Assembly: GCA_027596075.1 (NCBI GenBank)
Contig: JADGJC010000321.1
Span: 1-35,095, forward strand
DNA: 35,095 bases
Direction: 5' to 3'
Source: Rhizophlyctis rosea
Taxonomy: Eukaryota; Chytridiomycota; Chytridiomycetes; Rhizophlyctidales; Rhizophlyctidaceae
Shown: one piece after another, positions 22,101-32,404 of the stretch
Position numbering within the stretch: position 1 is the first letter of the stretch
Layout: each line of letters begins with the position of its first letter
The notes under the pieces: model-generated
Told to the model about the DNA's origin: nothing
Seen by the model: only the letters and a program-made list of their open reading frames with translations
Database searches by the model: none
Made by a program: the position numbers and the translations under genes

Positions 22101-25100
22101 CTTCAATTTCTTCGAGCTCAATCCGCAGCCCATTGACCTTCACTTGACAGTCCATCCGCCCCAAAAACTCAATGGTTCCATCTGGCAAGGCCCGAGCGAG
22201 ATCTCCCGTGCGATAAATTCTCTCTCCAGCGGACTCCACGAACCGGAATTTATCTGCTGTTAAGTCGGCGTTCTTCAGATACCCCCGAGCCAGTTGTGGC
22301 CCACCAACACACAGCTCCCCAACGCCCCCAATTACTACCGGCAACATACTAGGACTCATGATGTATATACTGCTCTCCCCTAACGGTCTTCCGATGTTTC
22401 GGGGGTTCGACCCGCGCTGCAGTCTAGGTGTGAGCGTACATAGCACAGTGGCTTCCGTTGGGCCGTAGGCGTTGTATAGATTGATATCGTCCAGTGTGAC
22501 ACATTCATCAAGCATACGGCGCGACATTGTCTCGCCGCCCGTGTATAGCACCTTCAACGTGGGCACAAGCTGGGGTTTGACCAGCACGGCCAACGTTGCC
22601 GGAAGTGTTGCCAAATCCACTGCCAGAACGTTTAGAGTCGCATTCAGGTCCCGGAACAACAAGTCCTTACTAGCGCTACAGATGGTGTCCCCGTTGTGCC
22701 ATGCGCTGAATATCTCGGCAACTGATATATCGAACGAGAATGACGCGAACTGTGTGAACCGCCCTTCCGGGAGGTTTGGTTGGGATAGGCGGTAGTGATG
22801 TAAGCATGCCATTGCACTTCGATGTTCCACCATAACGCCCTTCGGTGTGCCGGTGGTTCCGGATGTAAAGATCACATACGCCAAATCCGTTGGACTTGTT
22901 GAGATGTTCAAGTCAGTGTCCGCCTCAGCCGTCCACACGTCGTTGGTTTCCAGGTTCACGATTTTTGCCTCCAGGTTCAAAGCCAACAACGTTGGTGCGG
23001 CAGAGGTCGAGCACAGAACGACTTCAGCATCCACGTTACGGCAGATGAAAGCTTGGCGTTCCGCTGGCAGCTCTGAATCAACCGGGACATACGCGCATCC
23101 CAGTTTCTGGATGGCTAACAAGGCCATATAGGAGAGAGGGCTCTTGTCCATGCACAAAGGAACGATCTTCGAAGCTTTGATGTCCTGCTGGATATGGCGG
23201 GCGATCTGATTTGCACTCCGGTTGATGTCATCGTAGGTGAAGGTGTTTGGGGGCTCGCTCAGGCTCTTAGCCCATGCAAGCGCAATTTTGTCAGGTGTTT
23301 TCGCAACTTGTGCTTCGAAAGCTTCATGCACCAAGCCGGCAAAGTTTGCGTGGGAAGTGAGAGAGGTGTTTCGCAAGACACTTGAGAGTCGGTTGTCTAC
23401 AAGTCGGATGTCGTTCGCAGACTCATTTGGATGACGTAGGACTTCCGACAAAGTATGATCGAACTGTCGAAGCAGGATATTGAGGTGGGAGGCAGGAATC
23501 AGATTGGTGCGGGTGGTGATTCGCACAGTGATGTTGCCGTCTATTGGAAGAACTTCTATGACGATCGCCATCTGATGTTGTTCAAAAGTCGAAGTTACTA
23601 AGTGGAACAGCTCAACCCAATAGAACGCACAAAGATGCAAACTTACGTCTGCCCCCATTTCGAAATTTGAATGTCCCTTCTCAAAGATCGAATCTGTCGC
23701 ATCTTGCGCTCCGGTCTTTTGATATAGCAATAATGTGTCGAAGAGACTCTCGCTTGTTTGTCCTACAGAAACGCTCATTCATACATGCGCGAATTCGGAG
23801 AAATGAATGATAATGACTCACCTATCCAATTTTGGATATTCCTCAATGGCGTGTGCATGTACTGCATACCCTTGACATCCTGCTGTTGGACGGCTTCCAC
23901 CAAGTTTCGGTTTGTTGCACCAGTAGGGATGACTACGCGGCAAGGAAGGGTGTTGAAACAAGGTCCAACGATATCCTCCACCCCTTCAAGTGGTATTGTA
24001 CGCCCAGACAGTACTTTCCCAAAAATGACGTCTTCAGACCCGATGTACTGAGAAAGCAGTTTTCCCCATGTAGCTTGTAGAACGGCATTCACTGTGGCGT
24101 TCAAGCTCCGACTGCCTTCCTCCAACTCGGATTGAGGTATTTGCGACGTGATGGATTCTGATACACTCAGAGAGGCTCCTTTTGTGGTTGTTTTATCGAC
24201 GTCACCGGTGAGAATTGGGAACGCAGATCTGACTGCGCCTTCCATGCTCTCGCGCCAGAACGATTCAGCATCCTGGCCGCGGAATGCCTCCAGTCCTTTG
24301 AGAAACTCAGAGAAACGGGGACGGATAGGTAGGGGCTTGCCCAGAGACGCGTCGCTGAGGTCGGAAAGCATGAGTGGTAAACTCCATCCGTCGTACAAGG
24401 CGTGATGGATGGTGAGACAAATGGAGGAAACCGTCCCATTTTCTGTTAGGAGCATGAAAGAAACAGGCGGTTGGTGGCGGGAAATGCTGTCGAAAACATG
24501 CCTTCGTGCTGCACGTTGATGATCTTCCCATTGATCTTCTTCATTCGTGGACTTGAAGAAGTATCCGTGGTCGAAGGTCAATACATCAGGACGGAGCAGG
24601 AGTTGTACGGCAGATTCTAGTTTCGGGGAAACGAAGAATGCGGTGCGGAGAATGTCGGTGGATGATACTTGTGTGATCCAGCCGTTACGGAGGGTGTCGG
24701 CGGAGATCTCGTGACGCAAGGTGAATAGCATTTGGTTGATGTACTCGCTTCCCTCTGAATGGATTGTTCGGATCACCATCCCTTCTTGTAATGGTAAACA
24801 AGGATACGCCTTTTCGATTTGTCCCTCAAGAGACGGCACTGTTTCGGCAACCACTCTTCTCACGTTGATATCGAAGTCGGTCATGAATCCTTCAATTTGT
24901 TGGATCACGTCCGGAGCAACGGTAGATGACTTTGACTGGAGAACATCTGCGATGGCGGGTGTGGTGCCGGCTTGGATCAATTCGGAAACTGTGATGATGT
25001 GCCCGGCTTGTTTGAATGCCGCAGTGAGAGAAATAGCGCCGAGGGAGTCTACGCCTAAGCTGAAAAGCGTGGAGTGTTTGTGGATTGTTTCGGGTGGGAT

Positions 25101-28100
25101 GGATTGTTTTTTCGCAACGATGTCTAATAGGACCATTTTTATTAGCTACCATTAAATTGCAAAGACGTTGACCATGCAAAACCGCACCTCGCACTGTCAT
25201 CTCAAGCTCTGTCCATTCTCCTTCCTCGACCAGCTCACCACCAGCTCGACCGAATCTTTCCAACCCATCCCCAGACATGTCCGCAAAGAGTCTAGCCAGC
25301 AACTTTCGGTCCGTCTTTCCCGTCGCACCCAACGGAACTCGATTGATCAGCATCATATGGCTAGGTCGCATATGCCGAGGCAGCAGTGTTCTCGCTTCGA
25401 ACACCGCCGATGGGACCTCATCCACAAGTATGTGACATGGAGCTTGATTGGACCCATCCACACTTTTCGGAACGGCAAAGGCGATCAGCTGCTTCTTCGC
25501 GAATGACGGATGGGGTGCCAATACCGCCACTACCGAGGTCACCATTGTTGACAGGGCGTCCTTTAGGTAATTCCCCACCTCATCAAGCTCTAACCGTATA
25601 CCGTTGATTTTGACTTGATCGTCCTCTCGTCCAATGAAGTCCAATGACCCGTCTGGCATCATTCGCACTAAATCACCGGTCTTGTATACCCGTTCCGTAA
25701 TCCCGTCTACCTCAATCATGACAAATTTCTCCGCCGTCAGCTCAGGACGATTCAAGTACCCTTTCGCAACAATCTTCCCTCCAACGCAGAGTTCACCAAC
25801 CACTCCCTTCGGCACGGGAATCATGTCTGCAGACATGACGTAAGCAGAAGCATTTGGAATTACGGTGCCGATATCGGTTGGTTTCGTGTCTGATGTGACT
25901 TCCTTTTTGAAGGACACCATCACGGAACATTCCGTGGGACCGTATGCGTTCCATATTCCATTGGTTGGTGACCAATCCCGGATAATTTGGGGTGTCAAGG
26001 GTTCGCCCCCTGTAACGACAGATTTCATGGTTGAGAATTCGGTTCGGGGAAGTGTAGCTAACAAAGAGGGTGTCAGAACAGCGTGGTTGATTTTCATGGC
26101 GTTTACAACGGTTTTAAGAGAAGTCAGGAGGAGGTCGTTCGTGGCCGTTGTGATGCAGAGTCCCAGTGCGAAGGGGTTGAAAATTTCGGAGATGTGGGCG
26201 TCGAAGGATGGGGAGCAGAATTGCAGGGCGCGGGAGGGTGGTGACCAGGTTAGGAGGGATTTTTGGGCTGTGATACCGTGGGTTATGTTTGAGTGGGTTA
26301 CTTCTACCCCTTTGGGGCGACCGGTTGTGCCGGAGGTGTAGATTATGTAGGCAACGTTTTCGGGGGTTAGGCTGCGGGTTGGTGCTGGCGTCGACGGATA
26401 CGAAGCTAATCGCTTCTCGAATGTGATGTCGTCGAGTGCTAGTAGCTTTCCTTCAAAGCTGGATGCAGATTGTTCCACTCGCTCCCTGAACGTAACAATA
26501 ACTTTCGGCTGCGTCTCCTCCACAATGAAACCCCACCTATCCTCCGGTGCCTCATGATCAATCGGCACATACACCGCACCAGCTTTCAAAATTCCCAACA
26601 AGGCCGCAAACCACATCATCGATTTCGGCGCCATTAACACCACACGGTCTTCAATCTCCACTCCGTCTTCAATCAACATGTGTGTAAATTGGTTGGAGAT
26701 AGTGTCCAGTTCGGCGTAGGTCCAGATCTTCTCGGTGGCGGTGCCGGAAGGGGAGATGTGCGAGCAGAATGCGAGAGCGGCACTGTTGGGTGTGCGGTGT
26801 GCGGTGTGGGTGTAGAGGTCGTGCATGGTGTTGGTGGTTGGTGTGAGGGGTATGAGTGTGTGGATTGAGAGGAGGTTGGTGGGGAGGCGGAGATGGGAGG
26901 TGGGCAGATCGGGGTTTGTTAGGAGGTTGTTGAGGATGCTGTCGTATTGTTCAAGAAGGAGCCGGGCGTGGGCTTCCGTCATTGTGGACGTCTTGTAGTT
27001 GAGGCGAAGAAGGAGGGTGCCAGTGGGTGTTGGTTCAACTTCTAGTGCGATTGAGGCCTACACCAGATAAATTAATTCGGTGCGTGCAACGATATTGGGG
27101 CGCAAAGTCCAATACTTACGTCCGCTTCTTGCCACTCATCAACGTGACTGTACCAAGAATTGGCCTCTCTCGCTGATGGATCCTCCTGAAAATTGATGGA
27201 TTTCAATGATAAGTTATGATTCGGAGAAAACGAATCTCCATTACACTTTGGTCTCAAGACCGATAACCAATTTCCAAACCCACCACACAAAAAAGAAAAA
27301 TAACAATCGCAACTCACCAAAGCCTTCTGAAACACAAACAAAACATCAAACAACCTCTCCCCCACCTCCTTCCCACACCACCCAACGACCTTCCTCAGCG
27401 GCGCAAATTGGTATTCCAACATCTCCACATGCTCTCTCCGACATCGGTCTAACACCTCCCTTGCGGTTCCACGCACATCTAAGGCGCAAACAACGGTGTT
27501 AAGCACTGGACCGACGACTTGCGTTGGGTCGAACGGAGCGTCCATGGACCGGGAGGAGAGGACGTGTCCGTATGTTGGTGTGGTAGTTGAGAGGTAGTGG
27601 GAGAGGAGGAGAGAGAATGCGGTTTGGGTTAGGGTTAGGAGGGGGAGGCCGAGGGATGAGGAGAGGCGTTCGAGGGTGGAAAGGGGTGTACGGGATGTTA
27701 GTATTGTTCGGTGTGTGGTGTCTGGGGATGGTTTAATGGTTGTGGTGGTTAAATCCGGGAAGGGGGTGTATTCTACGTCTTTGAGATGGTTTGTCCAGTA
27801 GTCCTTTTGGGATTCTAGATGCTGGGGAGAGGTTTGGGAGAGGATCGTTGGGAGGAGGGAGGAGAATTGGGGGCGGGGGGTAGGTGGTAGGAGGGTGTTG
27901 TAGGCTTGCTGGACGTCTGCATAGATGTGGTGGAGGGCCCAGCCGTCGTATAGGGCATGGTGGAGGGTCAGGAGGAGAGTTGTGCGTTGGGTTTGGGTGT
28001 TGGTGAATGTGGTGAAGGAGAGGGGTGGGGATGTGAGGACGTTTAGGGTGGGGAGGATCTGGTGGCGGATGTGGTGGTGGAGGTCGTTGGTGTTGGTTAT

Positions 28101-31100
28101 GGAGATTGTGTCGGGTGTCCAGTGGATTGGTGTTGTGGGTGGGTTGATGATTTGGGCGTATGTGATGGTGGGGTGGTCTACGGGGTGGAAGTGGGTTCGA
28201 AGGATTTCGGTATGGGAGATGACGAGTTCCCATGCGGTACGAAGTCGGGCGATGTCGGTGGTTGGTTCAAGCTGGAAAGCAATGTGGCCGTAGTATGCGT
28301 CCGCAGTGGCGGAGGATGCAACTAGAAGACCTTCCTGTAATGGTGTTGCAGGAATGAATAGACAATCTGCTGCCACGACGCCAGCAAGTTGATCACGAAC
28401 AGCGACCCGAAACTTTTCAAACGTTTCGACTTCGCCAGTTTCTGCCTCCACCAAGCCCTTCTCGTTGCCTGTAAACGAAAGTATCATGTTAGTAAACAAA
28501 GGCAAGCCCACCAACCCCAACAATAAACAAACAGTAAACAAACAAAACTCACCATCAAGAACGTCACAAATCGGCGCAACACTCCCAACCTTCAACACCG
28601 TCAAAACACTCAAACTAATCCCATACTCCCTCCTCAACCGCCCGCATACTTCCATAACACCAATTGAGTCTAGGCCCAGGTGGAAGATATTTGTTTCGCC
28701 GGTGATCGTTTCCTCGCTCACACCGCTGACTGCAGCAAGCACGTTGCGAAATGCCAGGGATTTCTCGGTCCATACGTGGTTTGAGATGTTTGAAGGAGTA
28801 GTGGTGGTGAGGTACATTATGGAGGGGATGGAAATGGTGGGCAAGTTGGCAAGAAGGGTTCTAATGGCGCGGCGGTCGGTCTTGCCGGCTGGGTTGAGGG
28901 GGATACGTGTGAGGAGGATGAGGAAGGAAGGGATCATGTAATGGGGAACGTGGGATTTTAGGTGTGTTATGATTTGGTGGAGGGTTTCGGTGTGGGGTTC
29001 GTGTGGAAGGAAATCAATCTCTGCTGTGTCGGAAAGGGGGCCTTGAAGTTGGATGAAGGATAGGAGGCGTTTTGTTGTTTGTCCCTCTGATCCGGGGAAA
29101 TCGATAACCACTGATACGCATTGTTTGACTGAGGGATGCCGTTCAGTGACGGAATTGATTTCTTCCAACTCGATGCGGTATCCATTGAGTTTTATTTGGT
29201 CGTCCGAGCGGCCGAAGTGGGTGAGGGATCTGTCGTGGTGTAGGCGGACTATGTCGCCTGTTGCGTAGACTCGCGTCTCCCTTCCGTCCGGAAGTGAGAT
29301 ATTGAAGAACTTCTCCGCGGTCAAGTCTGGACGGTTGAGATATCCTCGAGCAAGTTGGGGTCCGGCAATGTGGAGTTCGCCTTTTGCGCCTAGTGGGAGG
29401 ATGGTGCGGCTGGCAGGGTCCAGGACTAGGAGTTGCGCGGAGGGGAATGGTGTGCCGATGTTGGTTATTCCCCGCGCGTCTGGGTGCTCGGTTGGAAGCA
29501 CTTGAAGGGAAGATTGAACAATTGATGCTTCTGTTGGGCCGCAGGCGTTAATTAGTGTGCAGCAGTTGGAGGAGAAGTGATGCACTACGCGGTCTGTCAT
29601 GCTTTCACCCATGGAGATGAGGACTTTGACGGATGGGACGTTGTCACGGTTTAGGCGTCCTGTGACTGTGGGCGTCATACTTAGATGGGTTGCACCGGAG
29701 TGTGATATGATCATCTGGAGGTCCGTGATAAGGGACTCTTGCGACGCCGAGATGAGCGTCATGACATTGTGGTAGCTGTAAAACATGTCGAAGACTGATA
29801 CGTCGAAAGTCGGTGCGGCGAATTGGAGGAGTTTTCCGTTGGGGACGGTGGGGACTACCGCGGTGAGAGAATTGATGGCGTGCGTGACTGCTTCGTGGGT
29901 GATTAACACGCCTTTTGGGACGCCTGTTGTTCCGGATGTGAATAGGACGTAGGCTAGATGCCGGGGCATCAGATTCGGAATGGTGGAATTGATGTTTACC
30001 GACTCGTGCAAATCTGACATCCGAACAGTCAGGGTTGGGAGACTCAACCAAGGCTGTTCCTTCTCGTCCCAGTCGGTCACCTCGGCAGAGACCAACACCA
30101 GCTTTGGTTTCAATTCAGACAAGATGAAAGCCAGACGTTGCGTGGGGGTGCTGGGATCGATCGGGCAATATGCGGCACCGGATTTCAAAGTTGCCAAAGT
30201 CGAGACGTAGAGCTCCGGCGATTTGGGCATGATCAGAGGTATGATGTCGTCTGGACGGATGTCGGCCATTTCCCGGATCATGTTGCTCAGATCATTTGCG
30301 CGTGCGTTCATGGAACGGTATGTGAATGATTCCGTTTCTACTTTTGGGTCAAGGGCTTTGTAGAAACTCAAACACGGAGCGTCTGGAGACTGTTCGGCGG
30401 CGCTTTCCAGAAAGTTGTGCAGAAACGGCTTAACGTAGTCTGAACGTTGGAACGGAGTGGTGATGGACAACTCCCCGGTGTACTTGACTGGTGTCTTGTT
30501 GTGAAGGCTTACAGCAATGTCGTTCAGCTGGTGTAAGATCTGGACAGCGTTTGTGTTGGGGATGCGGACTTCGTCGTATATCAGTGTCAGCGTTCCCCAA
30601 GTGGTTATGCGGAGCAGCAGGCTGCAATTGTGGCTGGTTGGAGATTTCTGTTAGGGTGTGCAGCATTCGAAATGATTGAGTGGATGATGATGACATACGT
30701 TGTCAAGAACTCCATCAAATCAGTCGTATCAATTGCGGCCGCATGACTAATTGCAAGGTCCAACTTCGTGTTAGCATTTTCGGCTGGTTTGATCTCTACC
30801 GCGGAGTTCATCTTCTGAAGCAAGTCCGCATCTGTGGTGTTTTCCAGGTCTACAATGAGAGAGTTCACCTTGGCCATGCCTGCAAGTTCATGCCGTTAGC
30901 AAACCCTCAACATGAATTGATCTCGCCAAGACTGTACGTACTATTGGTTTTGTCAGGCGCTTCTACAGTGCACAACTCGAGAAAGGCAACACTGGACTCT
31001 CCGCTGTATAGGGCGACCAACTTGGCCAATGCGGCCTTCCAGACCGTGGCAGTCTTTGGTCCAGTGTCAATGAGGGCTTTGCATGTGTGCGTTTCATACT

Positions 31101-31179
31101 TTCGGTGAATAGCTCCTGTGCCAGCGAAAGGCCGCCGAAGCGGGTTCAAATTGTGAAAGTGGTGAGTAGTGTTGCTCAT
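9544..31179 (-). CDS. Hexamodular nonribosomal peptide synthetase, ferrichrome-synthetase-like (A-T-C x6)
   Basis: Predicted 6,801-residue NRPS. Exons read by eye (5' to 3'): 31179-30942, 30879-30699, 30633-28553, 28468-27318, 27185-27120, 27057-25188, 25123-23822, 23762-23647, 23571-20302, 20239-19070, 19013-18350, 18287-17319, 17263-16713, 16652-14906, 14826-13313, 13254-12328, 12265-9923, 9857-9777, 9708-9544. All 18 introns are GT-AG, and the frame closes exactly on TAA. The ATG at 31179 has A at -3 and an in-frame TAG two codons upstream, which fixes the start. Order: half C domain (residues 1-190), then six A-T-C modules. T-domain serines are at 796, 1889, 2984, 4105, 5191 and 6281; HHALYDGW starts at 1003, 2102, 3193, 4312, 5396 and 6498. 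There is no thioesterase, reductase, epimerase or methyltransferase insert. It should activate six amino acids as adenylates, tether them on phosphopantetheine and release through the terminal C domain, probably as a cyclic hexapeptide in the cytosol. The triplicated pocket code in A4-A6 suggests a ferrichrome-type siderophore. NRPS identity is secure; the product is inference. Confidence 0.93.
13105..16502 (-). other. NRPS module 5 (A5-T5-C5), repeated-specificity block
   Basis: A5 spans about residues 4640-5110, with YTSGTTGTPKG at 4788, FAFDVSVFEMF, ADLTPT, LVTGGE and NAYGPTEATIGCTM; pocket D-V-F-D-V-G-A-I-G, the same nine residues as A4. The A10 motif after splicing (intron 14827-14905) reads GKCNIK: the adenylate-contacting Lys stays but the usual Asp-Arg after it is lost. 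The intron sits at the same place and phase as in A4. T5 has LGLDSINA (Ser5191), and C5 has YPCTPLQEGMI and HHALYDGWS (5396). The module-end intron is 13255-13312. Confidence 0.87.
14836..14871. repeat. 18-bp tandem duplication inside an NRPS intron
   Basis: GCTTTGTAAATCAGTAAC (14836-14853) is followed at once by GCTTTGTGAATCAGTAAT (14854-14871), two mismatches in 18. On the transcribed strand each copy contains TTACTGATT, a good branch-point sequence, so this 79-bp intron (14827-14905) has two candidate branch points. Confidence 0.75.
16503..20089 (-). other. NRPS module 4 (A4-T4-C4), repeated-specificity block
   Basis: A4 spans about residues 3530-4030, with FTSGTTGTPKG at 3699, YNFDVSVFEMF, ADLTPT, LVSGGE and NAYGPTEATIGCTM, giving pocket D-V-F-D-V-G-A-I-G. 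The A10 motif GKADRR is rejoined by splicing (intron 18288-18349, phase 1 before Lys). A further intron, 19014-19069, lies between A4-domain motifs (ALTQQ|V). T4 has VGLDSVSA (Ser4105); C4 has YPCTPLQEGMI and HHALYDGWS (4312), with an intron (17264-17318) before DYWQTYL and the module-end intron 16653-16712. A pocket identical to A5 suggests that the same residue is used. From memory this D-V-x-D-(I/V)-G-x-I-G pattern resembles fungal acyl-hydroxyornithine pockets. Confidence 0.87.
20090..23427 (-). other. NRPS module 3 (A3-T3-C3)
   Basis: A3 spans about residues 2400-2900, with FTSGTTGTPKG at 2571, LGRMDCQVKVNGLRIEL and GRTDKIDRK (Gly before Lys replaced by Asp). The A4 region is SFDISVAEIF, pocket D-I-A-T-Y-G-A-V-L plus Lys. 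T3 has LGIDSINA (Ser2984), and C3 has YPCTPLQEGMI and HHALYDGWS (3193). Nearly the whole module is one 3.27-kb exon, with only the module-end intron at 20240-20301. The pocket is unlike A1, A2 and A4-A6, so this module should add a third distinct residue or be a relaxed variant. Confidence 0.85.
23428..26907 (-). other. NRPS module 2 (A2-T2-C2)
   Basis: A2 spans about residues 1310-1810, with YTSGTTGRPKG at 1480, IGREDDQVKINGIRLEL and GATGKTDRK. The A4 region is SFDAHISEIF, giving pocket D-A-S-V-V-G-A-V-M plus Lys, unlike the DVSVF type of A1 and A4-A6. T2 has LGVDSLGA (Ser1889). The intron at 25124-25187 was placed so that the helix before T2 keeps the same length as in the other modules. 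C2 has YPCLPLQEGMV and HHALYDGWS (2102). Other introns are 23763-23821 and 23572-23646. Specificity is unassigned; a small or neutral residue is the guess under the ferrichrome model. Confidence 0.85.
26908..30479 (-). other. NRPS module 1 (A1-T1-C1)
   Basis: A1 spans about residues 205-700, with FTSGTTGVPKG near 372, FGRSDDQIKLNGYRIEL and NPAGKTDRR. Its pocket code by alignment to GrsA motifs is D-V-F-S-I-M-A-I-V plus Lys. The Met replaces the usual Gly before GE (LISMGE), and the A5 motif is NACGPTEASIV rather than NAYGPTE. T1 has LGLDSIG (Ser796). C1 has FIPATPLQEGLL and HHALYDGWA (1003). Introns are at 28469-28552 just after T1, 27186-27317 (the longest, 132 bp) and 27058-27119. The pocket differs from every other module, so a distinct residue is expected; I cannot name it safely. 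Boundaries are approximate. Confidence 0.85.
30480..31179 (-). other. NRPS N-terminal degenerate half condensation domain
   Basis: Residues 1-190. AVWKAALAKLVALYSGESSVAF (residues ~46-66; the T before it differs) aligns by eye with the AAWA-LL-YCGERDVAFG region of the C domains downstream. LLLRITTWGTLTLIYDE and AVQILHQLNDIAVSL align with the last strands and helix of those C domains. The N-terminal half of a C domain, including HHxxxDG, is missing, so it cannot catalyse condensation. It probably serves as a docking cap for A1 or is a relic of a lost upstream module. Two introns (30880-30941, 30634-30698) lie here, at positions not shared with the other C domains. Confidence 0.7.
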
Positions 31180-32204
31180 TTGCTATGGTAGGGTTTGCTG
31201 AATCTATGTGCAATGTATGCACGACTGTTGCAGCAGGGTTGATAGCACAGACAAGCGAGATGATTCACGAAGTGGGGCAAGTTCGACAGCACGGCGAAGC
31301 GAGATAATGCTCTGATGATTTCTATTAGCTATATCAGAGACCAAGTAATAACTTAAAGAATCGAAACAAATGCAAGAGTTTGGTGAGCATTCAAGAGTCC
31401 TTACCCTAACCGCCTGCTGCGCTGCAGCGGAGAGTTTGCGGATCTGCACTATGGTGAAGCTGACTTAACCTGCCACATAGGCTATGAAAGCTTCCGCTTC
31501 CGACTTCTGTCCGACATTGGCGATTCAGCTCCCGCTGGGTGCTGCTCACATGGAATGAGAGAGGCTTGCGTACGCGCAAGACAGATGCCGGAAATTTGCA
31601 CAGTGACTGGGTCATCATGGCGAGCCCGGGACCCACTCTATTCGCGCACTTGCACTTATCCGGTAACGGACAGGATGAGACCGCCAATGCATCCCATTGG
31701 ATGCGTTCCTTCATGATCTGCAATTTCGTCACATTCTTCATTCTTCCGGCAAAAGAACAACTGACGAGCTTCACGTCGCAATGTGGAATGTGAACCATTT
31801 TCACACTATGAAAGTGTAAACCAAAAGGCATCCACATCTGGGTGGGAAGGACGACAGCAATATGACCGGGATGTGTGCACCAACAGGAACCTAGCGAGGA
31901 GGTGGTGCAAACTTTTTGGAGGAACTTACACGGGTGGAGGAAGCATCGGGCAGTCTCTGCAAGTCCCGACTCCCGATTGCCCGAACAATGGGACCTGATG
32001 GACCCTGATCCGAACGGGTGTTCATTCTTCCGATTTGGCGGCTGAGGGAAACTTTGGATCCAGAATGGCGGTAACTTTTTAACTTTATTATTTCATTTGC
32101 CATGATCGGAGCACTCGGACATCTCAGCATCTCTTCAGACTCTTCCACACAATTTGCCGGAGACAATTTGCGGACCATCCAACCAATCATATTTGAGAAT
32201 TGAC
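31180..32204. other. NRPS upstream region, first part of the divergent spacer
   Basis: No gene is recognised. Two overlapping open frames of 143 and 84 codons (31837-31406 on minus, 31539-31793 on plus) have no familiar motif. GATATAGC on the minus strand near 31326-31333 is a weak TATA-like candidate about 150 bp upstream of the NRPS start. HGATAR motifs occur only at roughly chance frequency. A CCAAT is present near 32183. Confidence 0.5.
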
Positions 32205-32216
32205 TATCACGTGATA
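32205..32216. promoter_or_regulatory. Perfect palindrome TATCACGTGATA (E-box)
   Basis: A 12-bp perfect palindrome with CACGTG at its centre, the classic target of bHLH factors of the Cbf1/Pho4/SREBP kind. The flanking base makes the minus strand read TGATAG, a GATA-type site. TATAAT follows at 32215-32220. It lies 1,026 bp from the NRPS start and 640 bp from the ABC start in their shared spacer, so it could act on both genes. Binding is inference. Confidence 0.45.
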
Positions 32217-32404
32217 TAATAGCGCACAATAGCTGTCTGACTTGGGTAGCCTGCCCTGCTCAAAGCACCCAAGTCACACTCGAGTCCATCCACTTTTGCG
32301 GTGCCTCTTTGTCAGAACTCGGAAGTCACAGTAGTCACTCCCGGCTGGTACTACTGGTAGGGCAAAGTAGGGCAAAGACTACCTATGTAGGCACTAGTAA
32401 CTAT

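Noticed and set aside
31406..31837. 143-codon minus-strand frame upstream of the NRPS
   Set aside because: No recognisable motif, no good start context, and it overlaps an equally long plus-strand frame; probably chance.
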